Shown: positions 23,583-32,321 of the stretch, in pieces
How positions within the stretch are numbered: position 1 is the first letter of the stretch
Layout of the letters: every line of letters starts with the position of its first letter
Source: an uncultured Alphaproteobacteria bacterium
GTDB taxonomy: Bacteria > Pseudomonadota > Alphaproteobacteria > Sphingomonadales > Sphingomonadaceae
Length of the DNA stretch: 64,000 bases
Direction of reading: 5' to 3'
NCBI GenBank assembly: GCA_903934325.1
Contig: CAIZNH010000031.1
Location: forward strand, 62,001-126,000
Program-made: the position numbers and the translations under genes
Notes under the pieces: model-generated
The model's database searches: none
Told to the model about the DNA's origin: nothing
What the model saw: only the letters and a program-made list of their open reading frames with translations

Positions 23583-24209
23583 TTAACACTTTGCCAGCGT
23601 CGTCGATGTGGCGCTTTGTGCCTTGGCCACCCCCTTGGCATGTAGCGCCTTGAACTCCGCCACGGGAACGCGCGCGAAGTATTTTTTCGTCTCGTAGAAC
23701 TTCGGCGGGAGCATCAAGCGGAAGTGCAGATATTCCGGCGGTGTGGCCCCGGTCAGATCGTTGAATGCGGCAGTCATCGGGCGTCCGATTCCGTCGGCGA
23801 CGGGCCTGTTCATGAACATCCCTGTCCACCGCCCCGATGGCTCGCGCCGTTCGATGGTCCACTCGCTGCTGGCGATCTGGCGCTCCGGGCTGAAGATGAT
23901 GACCGCACCATTGTCCACGATATAGCCCTTGAGCGAAAAGCTGCCGTCGCCGGTATCGGTGAGAGGCTGGCCCGGTACGTAATAGGTCTGGGTGAGCGCC
24001 AGCTGGAGATTGCCCTTGAGCGTGAGCGTGCTGGCCGGCTGGCTCTGCCCGGGAGGTGCGGGATCGGGCATCATGCTGGCGGTCATCACCACGCGGTCCT
24101 TGGCATATTGGCACGACCAGACGGGCTTTGCCGCAGCCGGTGACGGCATGAGCGCGAGCGTGGCAATCGCCGCAGCGGCCCATCGGCCAATCGTTTCCGT
24201 CATCGTCAT
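23583..24209 (-). CDS. Hypothetical secreted protein
   Basis: 208 residues from the ATG at 24209, which has GGAAGGGG 8 nt upstream; a GTG at 24236 and an ATG at 24233, overlapping the stop of the upstream gene, are alternatives. Signal peptide about 1-27 ending PSPAAA. The mature part looks beta-rich, with paired Cys near each end (VWSCQYAKD and TTLAKC). Not recognised. It is the second gene of a two-gene unit with the secreted protein at 24233-24970. Confidence 0.7.
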   Translation of the reverse strand: MTMTETIGRWAAAAIATLALMPSPAAAKPVWSCQYAKDRVVMTASMMPDPAPPGQSQPASTLTLKGNLQLALTQTYYVPGQPLTDTGDGSFSLKGYIVDNGAVIIFSPERQIASSEWTIERREPSGRWTGMFMNRPVADGIGRPMTAAFNDLTGATPPEYLHFRLMLPPKFYETKKYFARVPVAEFKALHAKGVAKAQSATSTTLAKC

Positions 24210-24232
24210 AAGACCCCTTCCCGGTTGCGCCA

Positions 24233-24970
24233 TCACAGAGCCCCGCCGGGCTTGATCCAGTTGTAAAGCAGATCGGGCACCGTGCCCCCTGAGTTGCCAT
24301 CGAGCGTGCTCATCGCTCGGTAGAGGAGGTTGCGGCTTGCCGCGCTGTCGACCCCTGGCGAATTGCCGAGGCCGTAGAGCCGGGCGATCTCGTCGCGCAG
24401 CGGCTTGAAGCTATTGCCTGTATTGCTCACCAGCCACTTTTTGGCGAGTTCCTCGGTCACGAAGGCCAGAACCTTGCCTTCGCGTTCGGGGCTGCTCTTG
24501 TAATCGGTCACTACAACGTCCCAGCCATGATTGGGCTTGGCCCATTCGGCGGCCAGATCAGGCACGGGATTGAGCACATTGAGCAGCACTTTCTTGGCAT
24601 TGCCGACTGCCGGGAGGGTCTGCACGAACTGGTCGGAGGTGGGCGCCATGCCTGCCGCATAGATGCGGATGTTGCGGAACTGGCTCTGGGTCATTTCGGT
24701 CAGCAGATCGGCTTCTGCGGCATCGATTTTGCCGTCCTTGCGGATCGCGGCGGCGATCTGCTGCGCATCAACCTGGTTGAGCGAGCCGGGATTGCGCTGC
24801 CTGACGAGCTTCAATTCGGCAAAGACCGCCGGAGACAGGTCGTTCACTTGTCCGTCAATCACCACGGGAGCAGTCGGAGGAGGAGGTGCTGCCAGCAAGG
24901 GGGCGGCCCCCACCATCGCGGCGAGCAGGGCGGTCTGCGCAAAGCCGGCTACGGAAAAACGCGTCATCAT
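24233..24970 (-). CDS. Hypothetical secreted protein
   Basis: 245 residues, not recognised. A signal peptide (about 1-28, ending LLAA) is followed by a Pro-rich stretch. A segment KDGKIDAAEADLLTEM (about 75-90) is reminiscent of an EF-hand loop (DGKIDAAE), though a single one without the full pattern. The remainder is probably helical and periplasmic. Two-gene unit with 23583-24209. It diverges from thiC, so the region 24971-25177 carries its promoter as well as the thiC riboswitch. Confidence 0.7.
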   Translation of the reverse strand: MMTRFSVAGFAQTALLAAMVGAAPLLAAPPPPTAPVVIDGQVNDLSPAVFAELKLVRQRNPGSLNQVDAQQIAAAIRKDGKIDAAEADLLTEMTQSQFRNIRIYAAGMAPTSDQFVQTLPAVGNAKKVLLNVLNPVPDLAAEWAKPNHGWDVVVTDYKSSPEREGKVLAFVTEELAKKWLVSNTGNSFKPLRDEIARLYGLGNSPGVDSAASRNLLYRAMSTLDGNSGGTVPDLLYNWIKPGGAL

Positions 24971-25029
24971 GATGTTCCCCCAAGTCGCGTCCCCGCTGGA
25001 CTCATAACTCTGCCGGGCCTATCCAGCAA

Positions 25030-27049
<2,020 letters not shown>

Positions 27050-27102
27050 TTGCAGCCGGATGGCGGGGGCCTGCGTAGCTCGGGTCTCGTCAGGAGAATG
27101 CC

Positions 27103-27666
27103 ATGATGCGTATCGCCTCCGCCGCCGCTGTTCTTGTTGCCCTTGCTGTTCCCTCCGCCGCGCAGGAAGCACCTGCGCTCACTATCGCCGAAGCCCGCGC
27201 CTCGATGGCGGGGGCATGGGAGGGGCAGCTCAAGTATCTCGACTATTCGTCGGGCAAGTGGGAGGGCATCCCCGTGACCGTCACCGTCACGCTCGAAGGG
27301 GATCGCAACACCCTCACCCGACGCTCCGTGTTCGATGACGGGCCGCGGGTCGGCAATGTCTTCATCACCGGAATGTCGATGCTGGGCGCGGACGGGGTGA
27401 CCGAATACAACTCCGGCTTCCGCGCCGGTCGCACGCCCTGGTTCGAAGCTGCGACCCTCACGCTCGCAGCCGCCACCGATGCATCGCACTGGACCATCAT
27501 CGCTGTCCGCGAAGCCGAGGACGACAACCGCCCGGCGCGCATCCGCGAGACCACCACCCGTAACGGGGCGAGCCTCGTGACGCTCAAGGAGGTCGATTTC
27601 CTCGACGATGCGGGCGAGGAATGGTTCAGCCGCAACCGCACCGTGCTGACGCAGGCGGGGCAATAG
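27103..27666 (+). CDS. Hypothetical secreted protein
   Basis: 187 residues. Signal peptide about 1-20 (ending SAAQE). The mature domain begins ARASMAGAWEGQLKYLDY and looks like a lipocalin-like or DUF1579-like beta-barrel, with many short strands and a closing FSRNRTVLTQ; this is a weak impression, not a firm family assignment. An SD AGGAG lies 6 nt before the ATG at 27103. It lies 53 bp after thiC but has no obvious connection to thiamin. Confidence 0.72.
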   Translation: MMRIASAAAVLVALAVPSAAQEAPALTIAEARASMAGAWEGQLKYLDYSSGKWEGIPVTVTVTLEGDRNTLTRRSVFDDGPRVGNVFITGMSMLGADGVTEYNSGFRAGRTPWFEAATLTLAAATDASHWTIIAVREAEDDNRPARIRETTTRNGASLVTLKEVDFLDDAGEEWFSRNRTVLTQAGQ

Positions 27667-27763
27667 CTCGCGCGCCGCTTGCGCCAGATCAATTCGCGCA
27701 GGTCCCCTTCCGCTAGGATGGTTCCCAACCGGTGCCCCATCGGCACGGCGCAGGAGGGATACC

Positions 27764-28036
27764 ATGCGAGTTCTCAACACGTGGAAGACCGGGTTTTCGA
27801 CCGGCGCGATGCTCGGCTTGCTGCACAGCATGTGGGCGACGCTCGTCGCGGCAGGCTGGGGGCAGCCGGTGCTCGACTTCGTGCTGCGGCTCCACATGAT
27901 CCACATGACGATGAAGGTCGGCCCGTTTGATCTGGTGGTCGCGGCGGGCCTCGTTGCGCTCACCGCCACCATCGGCTTTGCCTATGGCATCATCTTCGCG
28001 CTGATCTGGAACATGCTGGCCGCCCGCGCGGTCTGA
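27764..28036 (+). CDS. Small membrane protein, conserved hypothetical
   Basis: 90 residues with two hydrophobic segments (about 12-31 and 56-84). SD GGAGGG lies 7 nt upstream of the ATG. A His-rich turn LRLHMIHMTMKVGPFD joins the two helices. Not recognised as a characterised family. It stands alone between the secreted protein at 27103 and a run of tiny genes. Confidence 0.65.
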   Translation: MRVLNTWKTGFSTGAMLGLLHSMWATLVAAGWGQPVLDFVLRLHMIHMTMKVGPFDLVVAAGLVALTATIGFAYGIIFALIWNMLAARAV

Positions 28037-28145
28037 TTATGCGCCATCCCCGGGGTGCGGACGCCACCGCATTGACCCTGCGGGCAAAAGGGCAGACACC
28101 TGCAGCGGGCCGGAATGCACGGTGGCCCTTTGGGGGATCCACACC

Positions 28146-28268
28146 ATGACTGCATACCGCCTGCTGCAAATCCTGCTTGTCGCCTTCGGGGTGGTGTTCT
28201 GCCTCGTCGGGCCGCTGGCGATGGTCTGGCCGAGCGGCTGGGCATGGCACGAGGCGCCAACACCCTAG
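28146..28268 (+). pseudogene. 40-residue membrane ORF, likely truncated DUF6632-like protein
   Basis: ATG at 28146 with GGGGGAT upstream encodes 40 residues: one hydrophobic helix followed by MVWPSGWAWHEAPTP and a TAG. The WPSGW motif near the end of a helix is what I associate with the N-terminal part of DUF6632 membrane proteins, which are several times longer. No continuation is visible in other frames downstream, so this is either a remnant or a genuinely tiny membrane protein. Family link is from memory. Confidence 0.45.
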
Positions 28269-28283
28269 CCGGCACCCGCCACC

Positions 28284-28418
28284 TCAGCTGTTGCGCATGT
28301 TCTCCAGCCCCTTGATCCCGCCGGGCTTGAGGCTCGGCTGGCTGGCGTTCGTCTTGGGGCCGGCGTCCTTCTTGGGTTTGCGCGCTTCCCGGCTCTTCCG
28401 CTGTTGGCCCTTGGCCAT
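28284..28418 (-). CDS. Small basic conserved protein
   Basis: 44 residues, highly charged: MAKGQQRKSREARKPKKD at the start and PGGIKGLENMRNS at the end. ATG 28418 has AAGGAAC at -13 to -7. Short proteins starting MAKGQxRxxxEARKPKK recur in proteobacterial genomes, which supports a real gene; function unknown, and basicity suggests nucleic-acid or ribosome contact. Too short for usual gene callers. Confidence 0.65.
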   Translation of the reverse strand: MAKGQQRKSREARKPKKDAGPKTNASQPSLKPGGIKGLENMRNS

Positions 28419-28680
28419 GAGATGTTCCTTGCAGGCGATATGCCCGAGGATTGCGGTGCGCCCCTCCTGACAACAAGTCAATCGCCATGGACAAATAAAG
28501 ATCAATTAAAATATTTAGTCTTGTAATTATTCGCGGCGACACCATATCAATAAGGCTACCAGTCAAACATGATTTAAAGACTGCCAAATAATAACGGCAG
28601 ATCAGTTTTATGTGACTCTTGGCCCCGTGCGCAAGTTGTCACATTCGGCTTCCCGTGCGGACACGAAAGGAAGCATCATC
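28419..28680. other. AT-rich intergenic island with inverted repeat
   Basis: About 28490-28615 is markedly AT-rich (for example AATTAAAATATTTAG and CCAAATAATAACGG) in an otherwise GC-rich genome. No gene is visible. ATGTGAC (28610-28616) and GTCACAT (28638-28644) form an inverted repeat in the leader of the downstream cold-shock gene. The region probably holds promoters for both the small basic gene (-) and the cold-shock gene (+). Confidence 0.5.
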
Positions 28681-28923
28681 ATGACCCAGTATGGCAAGAT
28701 CAAGTCCTACGACACCGGCAAGGGCTCCGGGACGATCACGCCGGACAAGGGCGGCGACGTGCTCTCGTTCAGCAAGTCCGACCTGCAACAGCAGGCGCAG
28801 GAACCGCGCGCCAATCAGCGTTACGGCTATGACACGCGCCAGATCGATGGGGGCAAGGTCCATGCGATCAACCTCCAGATGGAACAGGGCGAAAGCGACA
28901 ATTCTGCCAAGCAGCAGAGCTGA
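28681..28923 (+). CDS. Divergent cold-shock-domain protein
   Basis: 80 residues. The start MTQYGKIKSYDTGKGSGTITPD follows the cold-shock domain pattern G-x-(I/V)-K-x-(F/Y)-(D/N)-x-x-K-G-x-G-x-I, but RNP1 KGYGFI is replaced by KGSGTI and RNP2 FVHI by SFSKSDL. Aromatic RNA-contacting residues are thus lost, and nucleic-acid binding is uncertain. Similar divergent CSD proteins occur in alphaproteobacteria. SD AAAGGAAG precedes the ATG. A strong terminator follows. Confidence 0.75.
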   Translation: MTQYGKIKSYDTGKGSGTITPDKGGDVLSFSKSDLQQQAQEPRANQRYGYDTRQIDGGKVHAINLQMEQGESDNSAKQQS

Positions 28924-28948
28924 CGCGGCGGGCTTCGGCCCGCACTCG

Positions 28949-28984
28949 GGGGCTTCCGGAGCAATCCGGGAGCCCCTGCCTTTT
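28949..28984 (+). terminator. Rho-independent terminator after the cold-shock gene
   Basis: 12-bp stem GGGGCTTCCGGA (28949-28960) with TCCGGGAGCCCC (28965-28976), one G-U pair, GCAA tetraloop (GNRA type), followed by TGCCTTTT. Confidence 0.8.
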
Positions 28985-29008
28985 CCTCCGGCAAGAAAGG
29001 TCCGCCCG

Positions 29009-29215
29009 ATGGACATGAACCAACTGCTCCACGCCCACCAGATCGCCCTGATCGGCAAGGCCCGCACCACCCTCAAAGCCCCCTGCGCCGCCTATGGCGA
29101 CACCATCGCCCTGCTCGCAGGCCGCATCCAGGCGCTGCGCGAAGATGGCGGCGCGGACGTGGGCGCCGGACGGTTCGTGACGGGCGAGCCGGTTGCGGAA
29201 TACCTCGCGCGCTGA
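29009..29215 (+). CDS. Small hypothetical protein
   Basis: 68 residues from the ATG at 29009, preceded by AAGAAAGG 8 nt upstream. Predicted mostly helical, without signal peptide or membrane segment; the C-terminus reads GAGRFVTGEPVAEYLAR. Not recognised. It follows the terminator of the cold-shock gene by 24 bp, so some read-through or its own promoter is needed. Confidence 0.55.
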   Translation: MDMNQLLHAHQIALIGKARTTLKAPCAAYGDTIALLAGRIQALREDGGADVGAGRFVTGEPVAEYLAR

Positions 29216-29455
29216 GCACGCGGATCGTAGCTGACGGCGCGGAGGCCCTGCTTGCGCCCCCGCCGGAGCGGGGCTTTACGCACAGGTGCAGATGGATGGG
29301 CGCAGACATATTCTTGTCCTTGAAATCTTGCGAGAAAGCGTTTGCCACTCATTGGTGCGCAATGTAGCCTTTCATCTCCAAGCCAATTGCGTGGGCGCAA
29401 TAACTTGCCCTGAACGCGGATTTTCATGAGGGCTTGGCAGGGTGGGGGCTCTGCT
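29216..29455. other. Intergenic region, no gene seen
   Basis: 240 bp without a credible reading frame. The right half (about 29305-29425) is somewhat AT-rich and is the likely promoter region of the gene at 29456. Confidence 0.4.
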
Positions 29456-30136
29456 ATGCATGTGCGGCGAAAGCGCTATCAGGAAGGTGGGCGCTTCTTC
29501 TCGGTCTTTCGGGTCGAACTGGAACCGGACGAGTTGGCTGCTCTCAACAGCGCCGGTCTCGGCAGCTTCAAGATCCAGCGCCACGCCGGAGCGATAACCG
29601 GCAATTCCTTCACCGCGCTGTCGGTCGCCAATGCGTTCCAGGCGCAGGTCAAGCGCCTGCGCAACCGCTGGAGCGTCGCGCTGGCCCGGACAACGGGCTA
29701 CATCTTCTTCGATGTTGTGCTGTTCTACCTGCGGCTCATTCGCGACGTCGTGCTGTTCTTCCTCAAGGTCCTGTTCGGCAAGCGCCAGTCTTTCGCCGAC
29801 CTGCTGGTCGGCGTGAAATACAGCGCCAAGCGGGTCGAGGATCTCAAGGAAATCGAGACTTTCGTGCTCGTGTCGATCGCTGCGGTCCATGAGGCGTTGC
29901 GCTATGCCATGGACCTCGAGCGCGATGACCTGTTCGAGGACAATGCATATCGCGAGGAGATTCCCGGCCTCACCTTTGCAGGGTCGCTGGCGGTCAGCGA
30001 AGCGGGAGCTGCGGGCGATCTCAACACCAACCTTTCGGACCTGTCGGGGATGCTCGACGAGGATGCTGCGACAGAAGAAACCCTGGACGCGGGCGCGATC
30101 GGGGATGTGGTCGGCGCTCTGGCAGACGGGATGTAG
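29456..30136 (+). CDS. Hypothetical membrane-associated protein
   Basis: 226 residues from the ATG at 29456 (GGTGGGGG upstream); an ATG at 29426 would add 10 residues. Soluble N-terminal part (1-75), a single hydrophobic stretch TGYIFFDVVLFYLRLIRDVV continuing into LFFLKVLF (about 79-107), then a helical part and an acidic C-terminus (LDEDAATEETLDAG). Could be a membrane hairpin or an amphipathic anchor. Not recognised. Followed by another membrane unknown at 30199. Confidence 0.6.
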   Translation: MHVRRKRYQEGGRFFSVFRVELEPDELAALNSAGLGSFKIQRHAGAITGNSFTALSVANAFQAQVKRLRNRWSVALARTTGYIFFDVVLFYLRLIRDVVLFFLKVLFGKRQSFADLLVGVKYSAKRVEDLKEIETFVLVSIAAVHEALRYAMDLERDDLFEDNAYREEIPGLTFAGSLAVSEAGAAGDLNTNLSDLSGMLDEDAATEETLDAGAIGDVVGALADGM

Positions 30137-30198
30137 GCGCGTCCGGGCTGGCCGGATGGGGAATCCTTCCAAGGACTTCGCAAAGGGGGCGAGGGAAG

Positions 30199-30753
30199 AT
30201 GGTTGAAAGCGCAAATGAACCGATTGGCGATGATCGCGCCGATTTCGATGTGAGCACCATCAAGGAGGCCAAATCGCTCTCCACCATCGGGGTTGTGATT
30301 GGTGCGGTGATTCCCGGCGTGCTGTTTGTCTTCCTGCTCATCGTCGGCGCGCTCGCCCCGGCTGAACCAGCCGCCGAGCCGCCAGCCGATGTCGCCACCG
30401 ATGCAATGGCCGTGGAGGAAGCTGCAGCCGAGGCGGTGGAAGCAGCAGAGGCCGCGGCAGCGGAGGTGGATCCTGCGCCTTTGGGCGAATACACGATCAG
30501 CGCTACTGGAAGGCCGTCCATTTGGGTCAATTTCAACGCGGACGGCACCTATGATGATGAGGCTGCAGGCGGCAAATGGACCTATGATGAGAACGGGGTT
30601 CTGTGTCTGACCGATAACGGAACGGTATTTGCGATCTGCTCCCAGAAAACTTCGGGGAACGATGACCTCTCGACTTGGGCCAATACCGTAAATCCGTCGG
30701 TCCAGTTCAATCTCGAGAAGGTCTATCCCGATGCCATGGAGCCTGCATATTGA
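30199..30753 (+). CDS. Hypothetical single-pass membrane protein
   Basis: 184 residues. A charged N-terminus (1-28) precedes a transmembrane helix VVIGAVIPGVLFVFLLIVGA (about 32-51), then an Ala/Glu/Pro-rich linker (about 52-93, low complexity) and a C-terminal domain (94-184) with GEYTISATGRPSIWVNF and two Cys (VLCLTDNGTVFAICSQ). The layout suggests a membrane-anchored periplasmic domain. SD AAGGGGGCGAGGGAAG precedes the start. Probably co-transcribed with 29456-30136 (62-bp gap). Function unknown. Confidence 0.65.
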   Translation: MVESANEPIGDDRADFDVSTIKEAKSLSTIGVVIGAVIPGVLFVFLLIVGALAPAEPAAEPPADVATDAMAVEEAAAEAVEAAEAAAAEVDPAPLGEYTISATGRPSIWVNFNADGTYDDEAAGGKWTYDENGVLCLTDNGTVFAICSQKTSGNDDLSTWANTVNPSVQFNLEKVYPDAMEPAY

Positions 30754-30777
30754 GGCCGGGCCGCTGGCCCCCATGCC

Positions 30778-31245
30778 TTAACGCGCCAGCCCCACCAGCA
30801 CCCGGTCCAGCGCCTGCAGGAAGCGTGAGCGATCCGTCTTGCTGAAGGGGGCGGGGCCGCCGCCTATGCCGTCCATGCCGGCGCGCAGGTCTGCCATGAT
30901 CGCGCGCGTGGCAATGGCGCCGCCGATGCTGGCGTGGCTGAATTCCTCGCCATTATGTTTCAGCACCCGCGCGCCGGCTTTCAGGCAGCGTTCGGCGAGC
31001 AGTATGTCGGCGGTGATGACCACGCACTTGCCTTTGGGCAGCCCATCCGCGGCTTCCGCGATCCAGTCATCCGCCGCGTCGAAGCTGTCGCTCACCACCA
31101 CGCGCTTGATGCGCGGGCTGTCGGGGATGCGGAAAGGCGCGTTGCTGACCACGCGCACCTCGGCGCGGAACCGGTCGGCGACGCGGTAGATCTCGTCCTT
31201 CACCGGGCAGGCATCGGCATCGATCAGAATGGTGATGGGTGACAT
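30778..31245 (-). CDS. YaiI/YqxD family protein (UPF0178/DUF188)
   Basis: 155 residues, full family length. It begins ITILIDADACPVKDEIYRVA, the NYN/PIN-like core with Asp residues expected to bind metal, followed by VVSDSFDAADDWIAE and VITADILLAERCLKAGARVL, and closes with GGGPAPFSKTDRSRFLQALD, all typical of the family. Suggested to be a nuclease-like fold; no established role. Isolated on the - strand and convergent with the membrane gene at 30199-30753. Confidence 0.9.
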   Translation of the reverse strand: MSPITILIDADACPVKDEIYRVADRFRAEVRVVSNAPFRIPDSPRIKRVVVSDSFDAADDWIAEAADGLPKGKCVVITADILLAERCLKAGARVLKHNGEEFSHASIGGAIATRAIMADLRAGMDGIGGGPAPFSKTDRSRFLQALDRVLVGLAR

Positions 31246-31465
31246 GGCGCCAGTCTAGCCGCGCGGGGCGGGCAGGGTAAGGGGCGCTGGCTGGCTTTCC
31301 TACGGATGCGATGTGCGCCATCCTCGCGGCTTGGGTGCCTGAGGGGGATTTTGGCCCCTCGCAGTCGGGCTTGCGGCGTTTCCCCCGCGTGAAACATTAG
31401 AAATACAGTAAAATCAGTATCATACGCGAAAATCACGCGGTTTCAGGCCCCCTCCAGCCCCGATT
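31246..31465. other. Intergenic region upstream of yaiI-like gene, nothing recognised
   Basis: Part of a 527-bp gap. This part is the upstream region of the - strand gene at 30778. A stretch AACATTAGAAATACAGTAAAATCAGTATCATAC around 31394-31426 (quoted only in part: TAAAATCAGTATCATAC) is AT-rich and may contain its promoter. No protein-coding frame convinces. Confidence 0.4.
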
Positions 31466-31520
31466 TGACCCCCGGATGACCCCCGGATGACCCCCTGATG
31501 ATCCCGCGTTGACCCCCTCT
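31466..31520. repeat. Tandem array of five 11-bp units
   Basis: Units start at 31466, 31477, 31488, 31499 and 31510: TGACCCCCGGA twice, then TGACCCCCTGA, TGATCCCGCGT and TGACCCCCTCT. The period is exactly 11 bp, one helical turn, which is unusual for slippage repeats and is not a multiple of three. It lies between the yaiI-like gene and the cspA leader. Confidence 0.75.
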
Positions 31521-31772
31521 TGGCCTGCGCGATTAGGTCTTTCGGGCATTGTGTGCTATACACTCCGCCGCTGACGTCGAAATTTGCGACGGACTTCGAA
31601 ATTTGCGCTCCGCCGCTTGCCTCGGGTTCCACCCATCGGCCCCGGCGTTAACCAGACGACGACTTCCTTTCATCGGACGATTACGCACGACGCTTTGTGC
31701 CCGCCGGGCACAAGGCACACCCGCTTGGCCAGTGCCTTGCGGGCAACACGTTGTTCTTGAAAGGAACACACC
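31521..31772 (+). promoter_or_regulatory. Long structured leader of cspA
   Basis: A possible -10 TATACA is at 31557-31562, giving a leader of about 200 nt, as is typical of cold-shock genes. It contains a direct repeat TCGAAATTTGCG (31577-31588 and 31596-31607) framed by two CTCCGCCGCT words. Further on are two hairpins: TTGTGCCC/GGGCACAA (31695-31713, 3-nt loop) and CAAGGCAC/GTGCCTTG (31711-31739). The stems share three bases, so they compete. The SD GAAAGGA follows. Confidence 0.6.
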
Positions 31773-31985
31773 ATGAGCAAGACCGGAACCGTCAAGTTTT
31801 TCAACACCGACAAGGGCTATGGCTTCATCCAGCCCGACGACGGCTCGTCGGACAGCTTCGTCCACATCACCGCCGTGCAGGCCGCCGGCATGCACAGCCT
31901 CGATAAGGACCAGCGTCTGAACTACGAGCTCGAGCGTGGCCGCAACGGCAAGGAAAGTGCCGTGAACCTCTCGGCTGCTGACTAG
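31773..31985 (+). CDS. Cold-shock protein, CspA family
   Basis: 70-residue single cold-shock domain protein, a nucleic-acid chaperone that melts RNA structure. RNP1 KGYGFIQP (about 14-21) and RNP2 FVHI (about 30-33) are intact, as are the leading aromatic residues TVKFFNTDKG. SD AAGGAA is well spaced before the ATG. The long leader upstream may control expression with temperature. Unlike the divergent copy at 28681, this one has all RNA-binding aromatics. Confidence 0.95.
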   Translation: MSKTGTVKFFNTDKGYGFIQPDDGSSDSFVHITAVQAAGMHSLDKDQRLNYELERGRNGKESAVNLSAAD

Positions 31986-31998
31986 ATGATACCGGCAG

Positions 31999-32032
31999 GG
32001 GGCGGGCACCAGAGCGTGCCTCGCCCCTTCGC
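31999..32032 (+). terminator. Terminator-like hairpin after cspA
   Basis: GGGGCGGGCAC (31999-32009) pairs with GTGCCTCGCCCC (32016-32027) with one bulge or mismatch; TTCG follows but no long T-run. Confidence 0.55.
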
Positions 32033-32087
32033 CACCCCCTGATTGACGCACTCCCGCCTTCCCCCCTCTCCCGGCAGGACACCCCCC

Positions 32088-32321
32088 ATGGCCCAGACCT
32101 ACGAATTCTACAGCGAACGCGCTGATGAAGCCGCCGCGCTTGCTGCGCAGGCGACGCTCGAGAATGTGCGCGACCGTGAACTGCGCTCCGAAAAGACGTG
32201 GCGGGGGCTTGCCGAACAGGCGCGCAAGACTGCGATCCAGCGCGACAAGGCCGATCGCGAACGCGCGGAAAAGCGCGCGAACGAGGCTGAAGCTACAGCT
32301 CCGGTGGCCGAAGCGCTCTAG
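32088..32321 (+). CDS. Small helical conserved hypothetical protein
   Basis: 77 residues, highly charged and almost entirely helical, probably a coiled coil: YEFYSERADEAAALAAQ followed by RDRELRSEKTWRGLAEQ and DKADRERAEKRANEAEA. The start MAQTYEFY at 32088 has only a weak SD (GGCAGGA 10 nt upstream). Short proteins of this kind are common near stress genes in sphingomonads; function unknown. Its stop overlaps the convergent flavoprotein gene by 4 bp. Confidence 0.65.
   Translation: MAQTYEFYSERADEAAALAAQATLENVRDRELRSEKTWRGLAEQARKTAIQRDKADRERAEKRANEAEATAPVAEAL

Noticed and set aside
31224..31632. Two - strand frames of 70 codons upstream of cspA
   Set aside because: They run through the 11-bp array and have no SD or family pattern.
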